A stretch of 64,000 nucleotides of DNA from Sphingopyxis sp. FD7 (lineage in GTDB: Bacteria > Pseudomonadota > Alphaproteobacteria > Sphingomonadales > Sphingomonadaceae): the NCBI RefSeq assembly GCF_003609835.1, contig NZ_AP017898.1, positions 1,364,001-1,428,000 on the forward strand, in the 5' to 3' direction. Under the pieces are notes generated by a model. The model was not told the origin of the DNA. It searched no databases and worked only from the letters and a program-made list of their open reading frames with translations. Shown piece after piece: positions 9,337-17,464 of this stretch. Positions within the stretch are counted from its first letter, which is position 1; each line of letters begins with the position of its first letter. Position numbers and translations under genes: made by a program.

Positions 9337-11160
9337 TCACTCCACCGTCACCGACTTCGCCAGATTGCGCGGCTGGTCGACGTCGGTGCCCTTCGCCACT
9401 GCCACATGGTAGGCGAGCAACTGCACCGGCACCGCATAGACGAGCGGCGCGATCAGCGGGTGGACCTTGGGCATTTCGATCGTCGCCATACAGCCGTCGC
9501 CCGCCTCGGCGATGCCGTCGGCGTCGCTGATGAGCACCACCTTGCCGCCGCGCGCCATGACTTCGTGCATGTTGCTGACCGTCTTTTCAAAGAGCGGCCC
9601 GCTGGGCGCGAGGACGATCACCGGGACCGCCTCGTCGATCAGCGCGATCGGTCCGTGTTTCATTTCGCCGCTCGCATAACCTTCGGCGTGGATATAGCTG
9701 ATTTCCTTGAGCTTCAGCGCGCCTTCCAGGGCGAGCGGATAATCGGGGCCGCGGCCGAGGTAGAGCACGTCGCGCGCCGGGGCGATCAGGTGCGCCATCG
9801 CGGCGATGTCGTCGTCATGCGCCAGCGCGGCGTTGAGCGCGGCCGGCGCCTCGATCAGATGCCTTACGATCTCGCGCTCTTCATCGGCGCTGAGCTTGCC
9901 CTTCCTGAGCGCAAGATGCGCCGCGAGCGCGGCGAGCACGGCGAGCTGGCAGCTGAAGGCCTTGGTCGAGGCGACGCCGATTTCGGGGCCCGCGTGCGTC
10001 GGAAGCAAGAGGTCCGCCTCGCGCGCCATGCTGCTTGTCGGCACATTGACGACGACGGCGATCGTCTGGCCGTTCGCCTTGCAATGGCGGAGCGCCGCGA
10101 GCGTGTCGGCGGTTTCGCCCGACTGCGAAATGAACAGCGCGAGCCCGCCGGGTTGCAGCACCGGGTCGCGGTAGCGGAACTCGCTCGCGACATCGATGTC
10201 GACGGGGACGCGCGCGAAGGTCTCGAACCAGTATTTCGCGACCATGCCGGCGTAGAAGCTGGTGCCGCAGGCGACGATGGTGATGCGGTCGATCGCACTC
10301 AGGTCGAAATCCATCTGCGGCAGCGCGACCGTCTGTTCGAGCGGGCGGATGTAGGAAGAGAGCGTCTGCGCCACCACCGTCGGCTGCTCGAAAATCTCCT
10401 TCTGCATGAAGTGGCGATAATTGCCCTTCTCGACCGCCGCGGCGGTGACGCCCGACGTCGTGATCTCGCGCGTCACCGGATTGTTCGCGCTGTCATAGAT
10501 CTGCGCGCCATCGCGGGTGATGACGACCCAGTCGCCCTCCTCCAGATAGGCGATCTTCTGCGTCAGCGGCGCGAGCGCGAGCGCGTCGGAGCCGAGGAAA
10601 GTCTCGCCCTCGCCATAGCCGACGACGAGCGGCGAGCCGAGGCGCGCGCCGATCAGCAGATCGGGATGTTGGCGAAACGCGATGGCGAGAGCAAAGGCGC
10701 CGCGCAGCTGCGGCAGCACCGCCTGCACGGCTTCCTGCGGCGACTTGCCCGCTTCGACCTGTTCGCTGACGAGGTGGGCGACCACTTCGGTATCGGTCTC
10801 GCTCTCGAACGTGCGGCCGCGCGCCTGGAGCGCCTCGCGCAATGGCTTGAAATTCTCGATGATCCCGTTGTGGACCAGCGCGACCTCGGCGGTTGCGTGC
10901 GGGTGCGCGTTGCTGGTGGTCGGCGCGCCGTGCGTCGCCCAGCGCGTGTGGGCGATGCCGACGGTGCCGGGCGCGGGGTTGCCCGCCAGCTCCTTCACCA
11001 GATTGGCGAGCTTGCCCTCGGCGCGGCGGCGAATGAGCTGCCCGTTCTCGACCGTGCACACGCCCGCACTGTCATAGCCGCGATATTCCATACGCCTGAG
11101 GCCGTCGACGAGGCGATCCGCGACCGGGGCCGTGCCGATGATTCCGATGATTCCGCACAT
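9337..11160 (-). CDS. glmS: Glutamine--fructose-6-phosphate aminotransferase (isomerizing)
   Basis: First committed enzyme of UDP-GlcNAc synthesis: fructose-6-phosphate plus glutamine to glucosamine-6-phosphate. The protein is 607 aa, full length. The N-terminal glutaminase domain starts with the catalytic Cys2 (MCGIIGI) and has HTRWATHG. Two SIS domains follow (ACGTSFYAG, SQSGETADT, STKAFSCQL), and the C-terminus ends in the conserved QPRNLAKSVTVE. It lies 17 nt downstream of vapC on the same strand. Confidence 0.97.
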   Translation of the reverse strand: MCGIIGIIGTAPVADRLVDGLRRMEYRGYDSAGVCTVENGQLIRRRAEGKLANLVKELAGNPAPGTVGIAHTRWATHGAPTTSNAHPHATAEVALVHNGIIENFKPLREALQARGRTFESETDTEVVAHLVSEQVEAGKSPQEAVQAVLPQLRGAFALAIAFRQHPDLLIGARLGSPLVVGYGEGETFLGSDALALAPLTQKIAYLEEGDWVVITRDGAQIYDSANNPVTREITTSGVTAAAVEKGNYRHFMQKEIFEQPTVVAQTLSSYIRPLEQTVALPQMDFDLSAIDRITIVACGTSFYAGMVAKYWFETFARVPVDIDVASEFRYRDPVLQPGGLALFISQSGETADTLAALRHCKANGQTIAVVVNVPTSSMAREADLLLPTHAGPEIGVASTKAFSCQLAVLAALAAHLALRKGKLSADEEREIVRHLIEAPAALNAALAHDDDIAAMAHLIAPARDVLYLGRGPDYPLALEGALKLKEISYIHAEGYASGEMKHGPIALIDEAVPVIVLAPSGPLFEKTVSNMHEVMARGGKVVLISDADGIAEAGDGCMATIEMPKVHPLIAPLVYAVPVQLLAYHVAVAKGTDVDQPRNLAKSVTVE

Positions 11161-11177
11161 TTGGGTCTGGCTTTCTT

Positions 11178-11558
11178 TCAGATCGTGTAGGGGACGCGGA
11201 TTCCCGGCATCGATGCCGGGAAATCCTTGGTATTGCGCGTCACGAGAACGCGGCCGCGAATCTGGGCGGTGGCGAGGATGATGGCGTCTGGCGCCTTCAG
11301 CCTCGATCGTTCGCGGCGAAGCGCGGCCGCGCGATGCGAAATCTCGTCATCGATTTCGTCGAGCCCGAAGCGGCCGAGAAACTGCAACGTATCGCGAACG
11401 ACCGCCTCATGCCCCTTGGACAACACTTCGATCCACGCCATCCGGCTGACCCACATGCGGGCCCCGCTTTCGGCGATGCGCCGCAGCTCGCGCTGGGCGG
11501 GGCCATGATCCAGCAAGGTGTCGATCAGGATATTGGCGTCGAGGCTGTAGCCGCTCAT
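11178..11558 (-). CDS. vapC: PIN-domain ribonuclease toxin, VapC family
   Basis: A 126-aa PIN domain protein. Acidic metal-binding residues are visible in YSLDANILIDTLL, the central IEVLSK, and KAPDAIILATAQ; VLVTRNTKDFP is the typical C-terminal motif. It should cleave RNA (in other VapC toxins often tRNA) unless held by the antitoxin. Its ATG overlaps the stop of the upstream antitoxin by 4 nt (ATGA), the usual toxin-antitoxin coupling. Confidence 0.88.
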   Translation of the reverse strand: MSGYSLDANILIDTLLDHGPAQRELRRIAESGARMWVSRMAWIEVLSKGHEAVVRDTLQFLGRFGLDEIDDEISHRAAALRRERSRLKAPDAIILATAQIRGRVLVTRNTKDFPASMPGIRVPYTI

Positions 11559-11917
11559 CCGGTTTTCTTTTTGCGCTTCTTGGCGGCTTTTCTCGTCAGC
11601 GCGAGATAATGCGCGCGCTCCCGTTCATCCTCGTCGGTGAAGCATTCGGGCGATTCCGCGCGGACCTCTTCATAATCATCGTCCCACGGCCGCGTCCATT
11701 CGGCGCGCCGCTGGCGATCATATTCGCCCGGATCGATCGAAATGCCGTGCCGCGCCCAGGCACCGAATCCCGCTTCCAGCCAGTCCTTGGGCGTTTCGGC
11801 GCGATAGGCGGCGACAGCTTCGCGCAAAACCGACGCGCGCGACTTACCCTGCTCGGCGGCGAGTTCATCGAGCCATTTGATGTCATCATCGGGCAGGTCG
11901 GCAAGAATACGCGTCAT
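11555..11917 (-). CDS. vapB: Ribbon-helix-helix antitoxin, partner of VapC
   Basis: A 120-aa protein beginning MTRILADLPDDDIKWLDELA, then EQGKSRASVLREAVAAYR: a ribbon-helix-helix DNA-binding domain (residues ~1-45). The long charged C-terminal tail ends in a lysine-rich stretch and probably wraps the toxin. The ATG at 11917 is chosen over upstream codons because it opens the RHH domain and sits directly next to the operator-like repeats. It should repress its own promoter together with VapC. Confidence 0.82.
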   Translation of the reverse strand: MTRILADLPDDDIKWLDELAAEQGKSRASVLREAVAAYRAETPKDWLEAGFGAWARHGISIDPGEYDRQRRAEWTRPWDDDYEEVRAESPECFTDEDERERAHYLALTRKAAKKRKKKTG

Positions 11918-11920
11918 TGA

Positions 11921-11950
11921 TATACTGATATCATATCGTGATATCGTGTC
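11921..11950 (-). promoter_or_regulatory. Putative vapBC operator
   Basis: Two TGATATC boxes (11926-11932 and 11939-11945), 13 bp apart centre to centre, sit just upstream of vapB in AT-rich sequence; each contains the palindrome GATATC. Position and repetition fit an RHH antitoxin operator. Inference only. Confidence 0.5.
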
Positions 11951-12263
11951 AAGCACGCCCGAAATTGCGATCGACAAAGATCATCGCGAACTGCACCGGA
12001 TCGGGCGCCGCGCCATTGCCCTCGGCAAAGCGCGCCTTGCCGTCGGCCCATATCTTGCGAATCTGTGCGGGCAGTTCGGGGCCGAACTTCATCTGCTGTT
12101 CGACGATCTGGTCCCAGCGTCCCTTGCGGCCGAAACTTTGTTCAAGCTGCGGCACCATCGCGCGGCAATAGGCCTCGGTCGCGTCGTCGAGGTGGCCGAT
12201 CGCTTTCAGCACCCAGGCATCGACAAAGCGCAGGAACGACTTGTCGGTGTAGCGGTCGCTCAT
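11949..12263 (-). CDS. Small hypothetical protein coupled to glmU
   Basis: A 104-aa, mostly helical, soluble protein (starts MSDRYTDKSFLRFVDAWVL). I recognise no family. Its ATG overlaps the glmU stop by 4 nt (ATGA), so the two are translationally coupled. It contains FGRKGRWDQIVEQQMKFG and no cysteines or membrane segment that would hint at a role. It separates glmU from vapBC and glmS. Codon use is like its neighbours, so it is likely a real gene. Confidence 0.7.
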   Translation of the reverse strand: MSDRYTDKSFLRFVDAWVLKAIGHLDDATEAYCRAMVPQLEQSFGRKGRWDQIVEQQMKFGPELPAQIRKIWADGKARFAEGNGAAPDPVQFAMIFVDRNFGRA

Positions 12264-13618
12264 TCCTTCTTCTCCGCCGCCTTCTTCTTGCGCATCGCGT
12301 CGTGAAAGCGGTCGGCCCAGCCGGGTTTGACCAGCTGCTCGCCGCGCACGATACGCAGCTCGCCGTCGGCGACGTCGAGCGTCACCGTGCTGCCGGCCGC
12401 GACGATCGCGTCGGCGCCGATCTTGACCGGCGCGACGAGCGCGCTGTTCGATCCGATGAAGGCGCGCTCGCCGATCACCGTCTGGTGCTTGAAATAGCCG
12501 TCATAATTGCAGGTGATCGTGCCCGCGCCGATATTTGCCCCCGCGCCGACCGTGGCGTCGCCGAGATAGGTCAGGTGGTTGGCCTTGGCGCCCGCGCCGA
12601 GCACCGCTTTCTTGACCTCGACGAAATTGCCGATCTTCGCCTTTTCGCCCAGCACCGTGCCGGGGCGCAGTCGCGCGAAGGGCCCGACCTCGCAGCCCGC
12701 GCCGATGGTGGCACCCTCGATATGGCTGAAAGCACGGATGGTCGCGCCGTCGGCGACCTTGACGCCGGGGCCGAAGACGACATTGGGTTCGACGGTCACG
12801 TCGCGGCCGAGTTCGGTATCCCACGAGAACCACACGGTTTCGGGCGCGCGCAGCGATACGCCCGCGGCCATCGCCTCCTCGCGCCTGAAGGCCTGCCACT
12901 GCACCTCGGCAGCCGCGAGTTCGGCGCGGCTGTTGATGCCTTGGACTTCCATCTCGTCCGCCCGCACCGTCACGCACTGCCGCCCGTCGCCGATCGCCAG
13001 ATTGACGATATCGACCAGGTAAAACTCCCCTGCGGCATTGTTGTCGGTGATCCGCGCGAGCAGCGCGAACAGATCGCGCGACCGCACCGCCATAAGGCCC
13101 GAATTGCATATCTGGCATTGGCGTTCCGTTTCGGTCGCGTCCTTATACTCGACCATCTTTGCGATTCGGTCGCCTTCCGCCTCGATCACTCGTCCATAGT
13201 GATGTGGATAGCCTGTAAAAAAGGTAAGAACGACGACAGCCGGCTCATCGTCGGCGTGCAGCCGGTCGACCATCCTGCGCATCGTCGCCGCGGGGACAAA
13301 GGGCACGTCGCCGTAAAGAATCAGCACGTCGCCGTCGAAATCCGCCAGCGCGCGCTCGGCCTGCTGCACCGCATGGCCCGTGCCGAGCTGCGGTTCCTGC
13401 ACCGCAAGCTCCGCGGTGCCGCCCAGCGCGGCTTCGAGCTGGTCGGCCTTGTCGCCGACGATCACGACCTTCTTGGCCGGGCGCAGTTCGTCAACGCTCG
13501 CCATCAGGTGCAGCAGCATCGGCCGCCCGGCGATCGGGTGCAGCACCTTGTGCAGGTCGGACTTCATGCGGGTGCCCTTGCCCGCGGCAAGGACGATAGC
13601 GGCGATGGGCTTGCTCAT
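12260..13618 (-). CDS. glmU: Bifunctional N-acetylglucosamine-1-phosphate uridyltransferase / glucosamine-1-phosphate acetyltransferase
   Basis: Last two steps of UDP-GlcNAc synthesis. The N-terminal pyrophosphorylase domain has AAIVLAAGKGTRMKS and the YGDVPFV and EFYLVD motifs. The C-terminal left-handed beta-helix acetyltransferase has repeated hexapeptides (KIGNFVEVKKA, GAKANHLTYLGDATVG). About 452 aa, normal length. Start 13618 (MSKPIAAIV) is preferred; an ATG at 13630 would add four residues. It is divergent from gph with a ~50-bp gap. Confidence 0.96.
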   Translation of the reverse strand: MSKPIAAIVLAAGKGTRMKSDLHKVLHPIAGRPMLLHLMASVDELRPAKKVVIVGDKADQLEAALGGTAELAVQEPQLGTGHAVQQAERALADFDGDVLILYGDVPFVPAATMRRMVDRLHADDEPAVVVLTFFTGYPHHYGRVIEAEGDRIAKMVEYKDATETERQCQICNSGLMAVRSRDLFALLARITDNNAAGEFYLVDIVNLAIGDGRQCVTVRADEMEVQGINSRAELAAAEVQWQAFRREEAMAAGVSLRAPETVWFSWDTELGRDVTVEPNVVFGPGVKVADGATIRAFSHIEGATIGAGCEVGPFARLRPGTVLGEKAKIGNFVEVKKAVLGAGAKANHLTYLGDATVGAGANIGAGTITCNYDGYFKHQTVIGERAFIGSNSALVAPVKIGADAIVAAGSTVTLDVADGELRIVRGEQLVKPGWADRFHDAMRKKKAAEKKE

Positions 13619-13677
13619 GCGCGCTGCCATGCCAGCAAATCATTGCGGTTTCCAGCACATCGCGCCATGCGCAGCCG

Positions 13678-14340
13678 ATGAACGGATTTCCCTTTGCGAT
13701 CGTCGGCTTCGACCTCGACGGCACGCTCGTCGATACGCTCGGCGACCTTGCGGCGGCGGTCAATCATGCGCTGGCGCTGATGGACCGCGCCCCGCTTGCC
13801 GATGCGGCGGTGCGGCCGATGATCGGGCGCGGCGCCAAATATATGCTCGAACAGGGGCTGATCGCGAGCGGCGGCGCGCCCGAAGGCGCGGTCGAGCGGC
13901 TCTATCCCGAACTCCTGCGGTTCTATGACGCGCATATCGCGGTGCAGAGCCGCCCCTTCCCCGGCGCCATCGCCGCGCTCGACCGGCTCGACGCGCTCGG
14001 CGTTCGCGCTGCGGTGGTCACGAACAAGGTCGAAGGGCTCGCGCGCAAGCTGCTCGGCGAGCTGGGGCTGGCCGATCGCATGGCGACGATCATCGGCGGC
14101 GATACGCTCGGCCAAGCCAAGCCCTCCCCCGCGCCGATCCGCGCGATGATCGAGCGATGCGGCGGCGGCCGGGCGGCGTTCGTCGGCGACAGCATCCTCG
14201 ATGTTCAGGCTGCGCGCGCCGCGGGCATCCCCAGCGTCGCGGTCGGCTTCGGCTTCCTCGACGGCCCGGTAACCGAACTCGGCGCCGATCATGTTATCAA
14301 TCATTTCGACGAACTGGTGCCGCTGTTGGCGCGGCTGTAG
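13678..14340 (+). CDS. gph: Phosphoglycolate phosphatase-like HAD hydrolase
   Basis: HAD-superfamily phosphatase of 220 aa. Motif I is GFDLDGTLVDT (nucleophile and acid/base Asp), motif II is VVTNK, the motif III lysine is in GQAKPSPAP, and motif IV is FVGDSILDVQAARAAG. A helical cap follows motif I. Phosphoglycolate (DNA-repair by-product) is the usual substrate for this subgroup, though other small phosphates are possible. Confidence 0.87.
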   Translation: MNGFPFAIVGFDLDGTLVDTLGDLAAAVNHALALMDRAPLADAAVRPMIGRGAKYMLEQGLIASGGAPEGAVERLYPELLRFYDAHIAVQSRPFPGAIAALDRLDALGVRAAVVTNKVEGLARKLLGELGLADRMATIIGGDTLGQAKPSPAPIRAMIERCGGGRAAFVGDSILDVQAARAAGIPSVAVGFGFLDGPVTELGADHVINHFDELVPLLARL

Positions 14341-14348
14341 CCCCCATT

Positions 14349-14426
14349 CGTCATCCCGGCGAAGGCCGGGATCTCGCCCGTGCGTCAGGGCGAGACGATG
14401 AGATCCCGGCCTTCGCCGGGATGACG
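14349..14426. repeat. Palindromic extragenic repeat, family B
   Basis: CGTCATCCCGGCGAAGGCC at one end and its inverted copy at the other, both arms closing on GGGATCTC / GAGATCCC. Copies also at 23872-23949, 46769-46846 and 58211-58286, and a single-arm form at 7835-7862. It lies between convergent genes and may also act as terminator. Confidence 0.85.
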
Positions 14427-14445
14427 ATATAATCGGAAGGATGCG

Positions 14446-15459
14446 CTAACGCTTCCGCCACTTGGTCCAAAGATGCCTCGCCAGCATCATGGGCGGCATC
14501 CTGAGCCAGTGCGAGCGGATGTAGAAGGCCTGTTCGAGCAGCGGCTGCGTCACCCGCCCCCAATCGTCGCGCGCAAGCAGGCGGCGGCGATACCAGATGT
14601 CGCTGCCATCCTGCCCGTCCCAGCCCGACGGCAGCCTGCTCCCGTAAAGATCGCGCGCCAGCCGCGCCGCCCGGCGCAGCGCGGCGCGCAGCCCGTGCAG
14701 CTCCGCCCGCGCGTCGAGCTTGCCCCAGAAGCCCGCATCGGCGGCGGCGAAATCGCGCGTCAGGCAGTGGAAATCCCAAAGGTTGCGCAGCCCGCCCTGC
14801 AAATCGCCGTCGGCGAGCATATGCGCCGCGCAGTGCACCGCCATGTCGGCGGGGCACAGCACGGCATGGCCGCCATCGACAGCCACCGCATCGCTGACGA
14901 GCGCGAGCGCGTCGGGCGTGATCCGGTGCGTGCGCGGCAGGATGGTGTGATGCACGTCGATCATCCGGTCGCGGGCCTTGTGGATCATCGGCGGCAGCTC
15001 GTGCATGTGCGCGCGGTAATAATGATCGTCATAGGGGTCGGACTTCACCCACTCCCACCCCGCGTTGAGCAGCGCATTTTCGGCGCGGCGGATGTCGGGC
15101 GCGAGCACCAGTATGTCGAGGTCGCCGATCTGGCGCCCGACGCTGCACGACAGGCCGGCGGCGGCGTAAGCGGCGCCCTTCAGCAGCACGAACTCGATGC
15201 CCTCCGGGGCGAGCGCGCGGCGCGCCATCTCCGCCTCCCACAGCGCCTGCGCGGTCGCGACCTTCGCCGCGGCGCGCTGGTCGGCGAAGAGCGCGGCGAC
15301 CGACGGCGGCAGGGCGGCATCCTCCAGCCGGTGCGCGAGCGTGCCCAGCATCGCCTCGGCGCGCGCGACGGTGATCACCCCGTCCCAATCGTGCGGGTCC
15401 AGCGTCGCCGCCGCGCGCCGTCCGGCGAGCAGGTCGACGAAGCTGTGCACCGCGCTCAT
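14446..15459 (-). CDS. NTP_transf_5 family nucleotidyltransferase of the HPr-rel-A cassette
   Basis: A 337-aa protein of the uncharacterised nucleotidyltransferase family PF14907. It shows FVLLKGAAYAAAG (residues ~90-102) and the metal-binding GRQIGDLDILV (about 109-118), followed by a histidine-rich MIDVHHTILP. It probably transfers a nucleotide or related group to an unknown acceptor. Its ATG overlaps the stop of the HprK-like kinase gene by 4 nt (ATGA), so the two act in one pathway. Last gene of the MarR-PqqD-kinase-transferase operon. Confidence 0.85.
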   Translation of the reverse strand: MSAVHSFVDLLAGRRAAATLDPHDWDGVITVARAEAMLGTLAHRLEDAALPPSVAALFADQRAAAKVATAQALWEAEMARRALAPEGIEFVLLKGAAYAAAGLSCSVGRQIGDLDILVLAPDIRRAENALLNAGWEWVKSDPYDDHYYRAHMHELPPMIHKARDRMIDVHHTILPRTHRITPDALALVSDAVAVDGGHAVLCPADMAVHCAAHMLADGDLQGGLRNLWDFHCLTRDFAAADAGFWGKLDARAELHGLRAALRRAARLARDLYGSRLPSGWDGQDGSDIWYRRRLLARDDWGRVTQPLLEQAFYIRSHWLRMPPMMLARHLWTKWRKR

Positions 15460-16313
15460 GCGGTCGCCTCGGCCCAAAGCTGTTCGACCAACGCGATGCC
15501 GGTGGCGCTGTCGGGATAGGATATGCCGAACGTCGGCACCGCGCGCACCAGCCGCGCCAGCGCGGCAAAACCCGCCTCGCCCAGCGCGACATAGTTGGTC
15601 GATGCCTCGGTCAGCCGCACGAACGCCTCACCCTCGCCCATCGGTTCGATCGCCGCCTCGCCACCGAAGCGCGGGAAGAGAAGGAGCGCGGGGCGCGCGG
15701 GTTCGTGCATCGCGGCGATGGCGTCGGCGCGCGGGATCAGGTGGCGGATGTCACCCTTTGGCGTCCCCGTCATCAGCGGCCCCAGACGCGCCGCATCGAC
15801 TTGCGCCGCGACCTCGACGATCGCCTGATTCTTCAGGCTGACCGCGCGTGGAAAGGCCAGCGCATCGCCGCCCGCGGGCTCGATCAGCGTGAACTCGTCG
15901 CCCATCAGCCGCCATGCGCCTTCACCGAGCAACGCCGCGAGCGTCGATTTGCCCGACCCCGATTCGCCCGCCATGATGAGCGCGCGCCCGTCCTTCGCGA
16001 CCGCGCTCGCGTGGAGCAGCAGGTGCCGCCGCCAGCCCAGCGCGACCTGCAGGTTCATCGCCATCTCGGCGGCGAGCAGCCCCATCGACAGCGGCAGCGG
16101 CAGCGCGTCGGGAACGATGAAATCGCCGCCGATATGCACCGACGGGCGCAGCCAGCGCCGCCACGGCCGCGCCGCGAACAGTCGCACCGTCGCATCGGCG
16201 GGGCGCGCGTCATCGCGCGGATAGGCGGCGTAGAGCCGGTCGAGCGCCGCGACGGGTTCGCGCCAGTCGCTGCCGATACGGAATTGCACCGGGCCGACGG
16301 CAATGCGGCTCAC
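15456..16313 (-). CDS. HprK-related kinase A
   Basis: A 285-aa protein related to the C-terminal P-loop domain of HPr kinase/phosphorylase. The Walker A motif is AGESGSGKSTLAALL (about 115-129), preceded by LLLHASAVAKDGRALIM as in HprK-like kinases and followed by LMGDEFTLIE. The N-terminal HPr-kinase sensor domain is missing. The start is inferred as GTG at 16313, 6 nt downstream of the PqqD gene stop; no ATG fits. Expected to phosphorylate an unknown peptide or protein bound by the neighbouring PqqD-like chaperone. The name follows the HPr-rel-A nomenclature as I recall it. Confidence 0.85.
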   Translation of the reverse strand: MSRIAVGPVQFRIGSDWREPVAALDRLYAAYPRDDARPADATVRLFAARPWRRWLRPSVHIGGDFIVPDALPLPLSMGLLAAEMAMNLQVALGWRRHLLLHASAVAKDGRALIMAGESGSGKSTLAALLGEGAWRLMGDEFTLIEPAGGDALAFPRAVSLKNQAIVEVAAQVDAARLGPLMTGTPKGDIRHLIPRADAIAAMHEPARPALLLFPRFGGEAAIEPMGEGEAFVRLTEASTNYVALGEAGFAALARLVRAVPTFGISYPDSATGIALVEQLWAEATA

Positions 16314-16318
16314 ATGTC

Positions 16319-16600
16319 TCACGCCGCCGCCACCAGTCCCATCTCGGCCAGTTCGGCGAGCCGTTCGGCGACGCGCGCACGCACGTCGCCCGCATCGCCC
16401 AGGTCGAACGCGGTTTCGAGCCGCTGGGCGAGCAGCGCGGCGTCGCACGGGCCTTCGCCCATCAACGCCAGCATTTCGGGGAGCGGCGCGACGACGAGGT
16501 GCGTCTGCATCGACCGCCGGTCGAAGATCGCGGTGAGCTCACCCAACGGCTCGATGCGCAGCGCGCCCGCCGGCGCGGCGCGATAGGCGCGGTCAGTCAT
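16319..16600 (-). CDS. PqqD-like peptide chaperone of the HPr-rel-A system
   Basis: A 93-aa protein with the winged-helix shape of PqqD/RiPP-recognition domains: three beta strands (YRAAPAGALRIEPLGELTAI read in parts), then a helical half (LEMALMGEGPCDAALLAQRL-like pattern, read loosely). PqqD proteins bind precursor peptides and hand them to modifying enzymes. It overlaps the MarR gene by 8 nt and precedes the kinase by 5 nt. No precursor-peptide gene was found beside it. Confidence 0.75.
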   Translation of the reverse strand: MTDRAYRAAPAGALRIEPLGELTAIFDRRSMQTHLVVAPLPEMLALMGEGPCDAALLAQRLETAFDLGDAGDVRARVAERLAELAEMGLVAAA

Positions 16601-17039
16601 AGGTTTCGGCGGCGGCGATCAGCTTGGCGAGCAGCGCCATCAGCGTCGCGCGCTCGTCGGCGCTGAGGTTCGCCTCCAGCTGCGCCTCGCTCGCAAGCGC
16701 CGCGGGCACGATCGCATCATAGAGCGAGCGCCCCGTGTCGGTGAGCGCCAGATGGTGCGAGCGCCCGTCGGCCTCGTGCGCCTGCCGCGCGATCAGCTGG
16801 CGGTCGGCCAGCCCCTTCGCGGCGCGGTTCACCGTCACCTTGTCCATCCGCGTCGCCTGCACAAGCTCGCGCTGCGTCTTGGGCGTCCCTTCGCCCAGGA
16901 TCGCCATCAGCCGCCATTCGGGGATCCTGAGGCCAAAGCGATTTTCATATTCGGCCGCGATCCGGCTCGACAGCGCGTTGGAGGCGATCGACAGCCGATA
17001 GGGCAGAAAATTGTCGAGATTCAGTTTCTTCGCGGCCAT
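16593..17039 (-). CDS. MarR family transcriptional regulator
   Basis: A 148-aa dimeric winged-helix regulator. Recognisable parts: FLPYRLSIASNALSSRIA, the HTH TQRELVQATRMDKVTVNRAA, and the wing with ADGRSHHLALTDTGR. It is the first gene of the HPr-rel-A operon and overlaps the PqqD-like gene by 8 nt, so it probably controls its own operon in response to a small ligand. Confidence 0.92.
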   Translation of the reverse strand: MAAKKLNLDNFLPYRLSIASNALSSRIAAEYENRFGLRIPEWRLMAILGEGTPKTQRELVQATRMDKVTVNRAAKGLADRQLIARQAHEADGRSHHLALTDTGRSLYDAIVPAALASEAQLEANLSADERATLMALLAKLIAAAETYD

Positions 17040-17168
17040 GCTGTCCTGTTTCCCTCACCAACCCCGGCTTTCCGAGCCTAACCGGCCCGTTATCGGTGCG
17101 CAATCCCGGTCGGGAAGGGGTTGCGAGCGCAAAGGCAGCGAGGAGGCGTCTCGGAAAGCGCTACAATT

Positions 17169-17395
17169 CGTCATGCTGAACTTGTTCCAGCATCCATGGC
17201 CCCGCATCGAGCATAAGGCGGCGGTGAAGGACGGAGCAGGCCATGGGCCCTGAAACAAGTTGGCGATCATTCCCTTGGCATGGGATCTGCTTGTCATTGC
17301 GAGGACCCCGGACTTGATCCGGGGGACGAAGCAATCTCCAGCTATCGTCCGGGCGCTTCGCAAGCTGGAGATTGCTTCGCTGCGCTCGCAATGAC
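17169..17395. repeat. Two palindromic repeats in tandem: family C (17169-17260) and family A (17293-17395)
   Basis: The first element pairs CTGAACTTGTTCCAGCATCC with an inverted GGCCATGG...CTGAAACAAG end (a C variant). The second is a GTCATTGCGAG...CGCAATGAC family A copy. The whole 17040-17464 gap between the MarR gene and the TonB receptor holds only these repeats and the MarR promoter region. Confidence 0.75.
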
Positions 17396-17464
17396 GCCTA
17401 CGACGCGAGCGAGATAAACGCCAACCAGGTTCAGCGTGACGAAAGAATGACAAATGGACGTTCC

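Noticed and set aside
9406..11190. 594-residue plus-strand frame opposite glmS
   Set aside because: Exact antisense of glmS; typical shadow of GC-rich codons.
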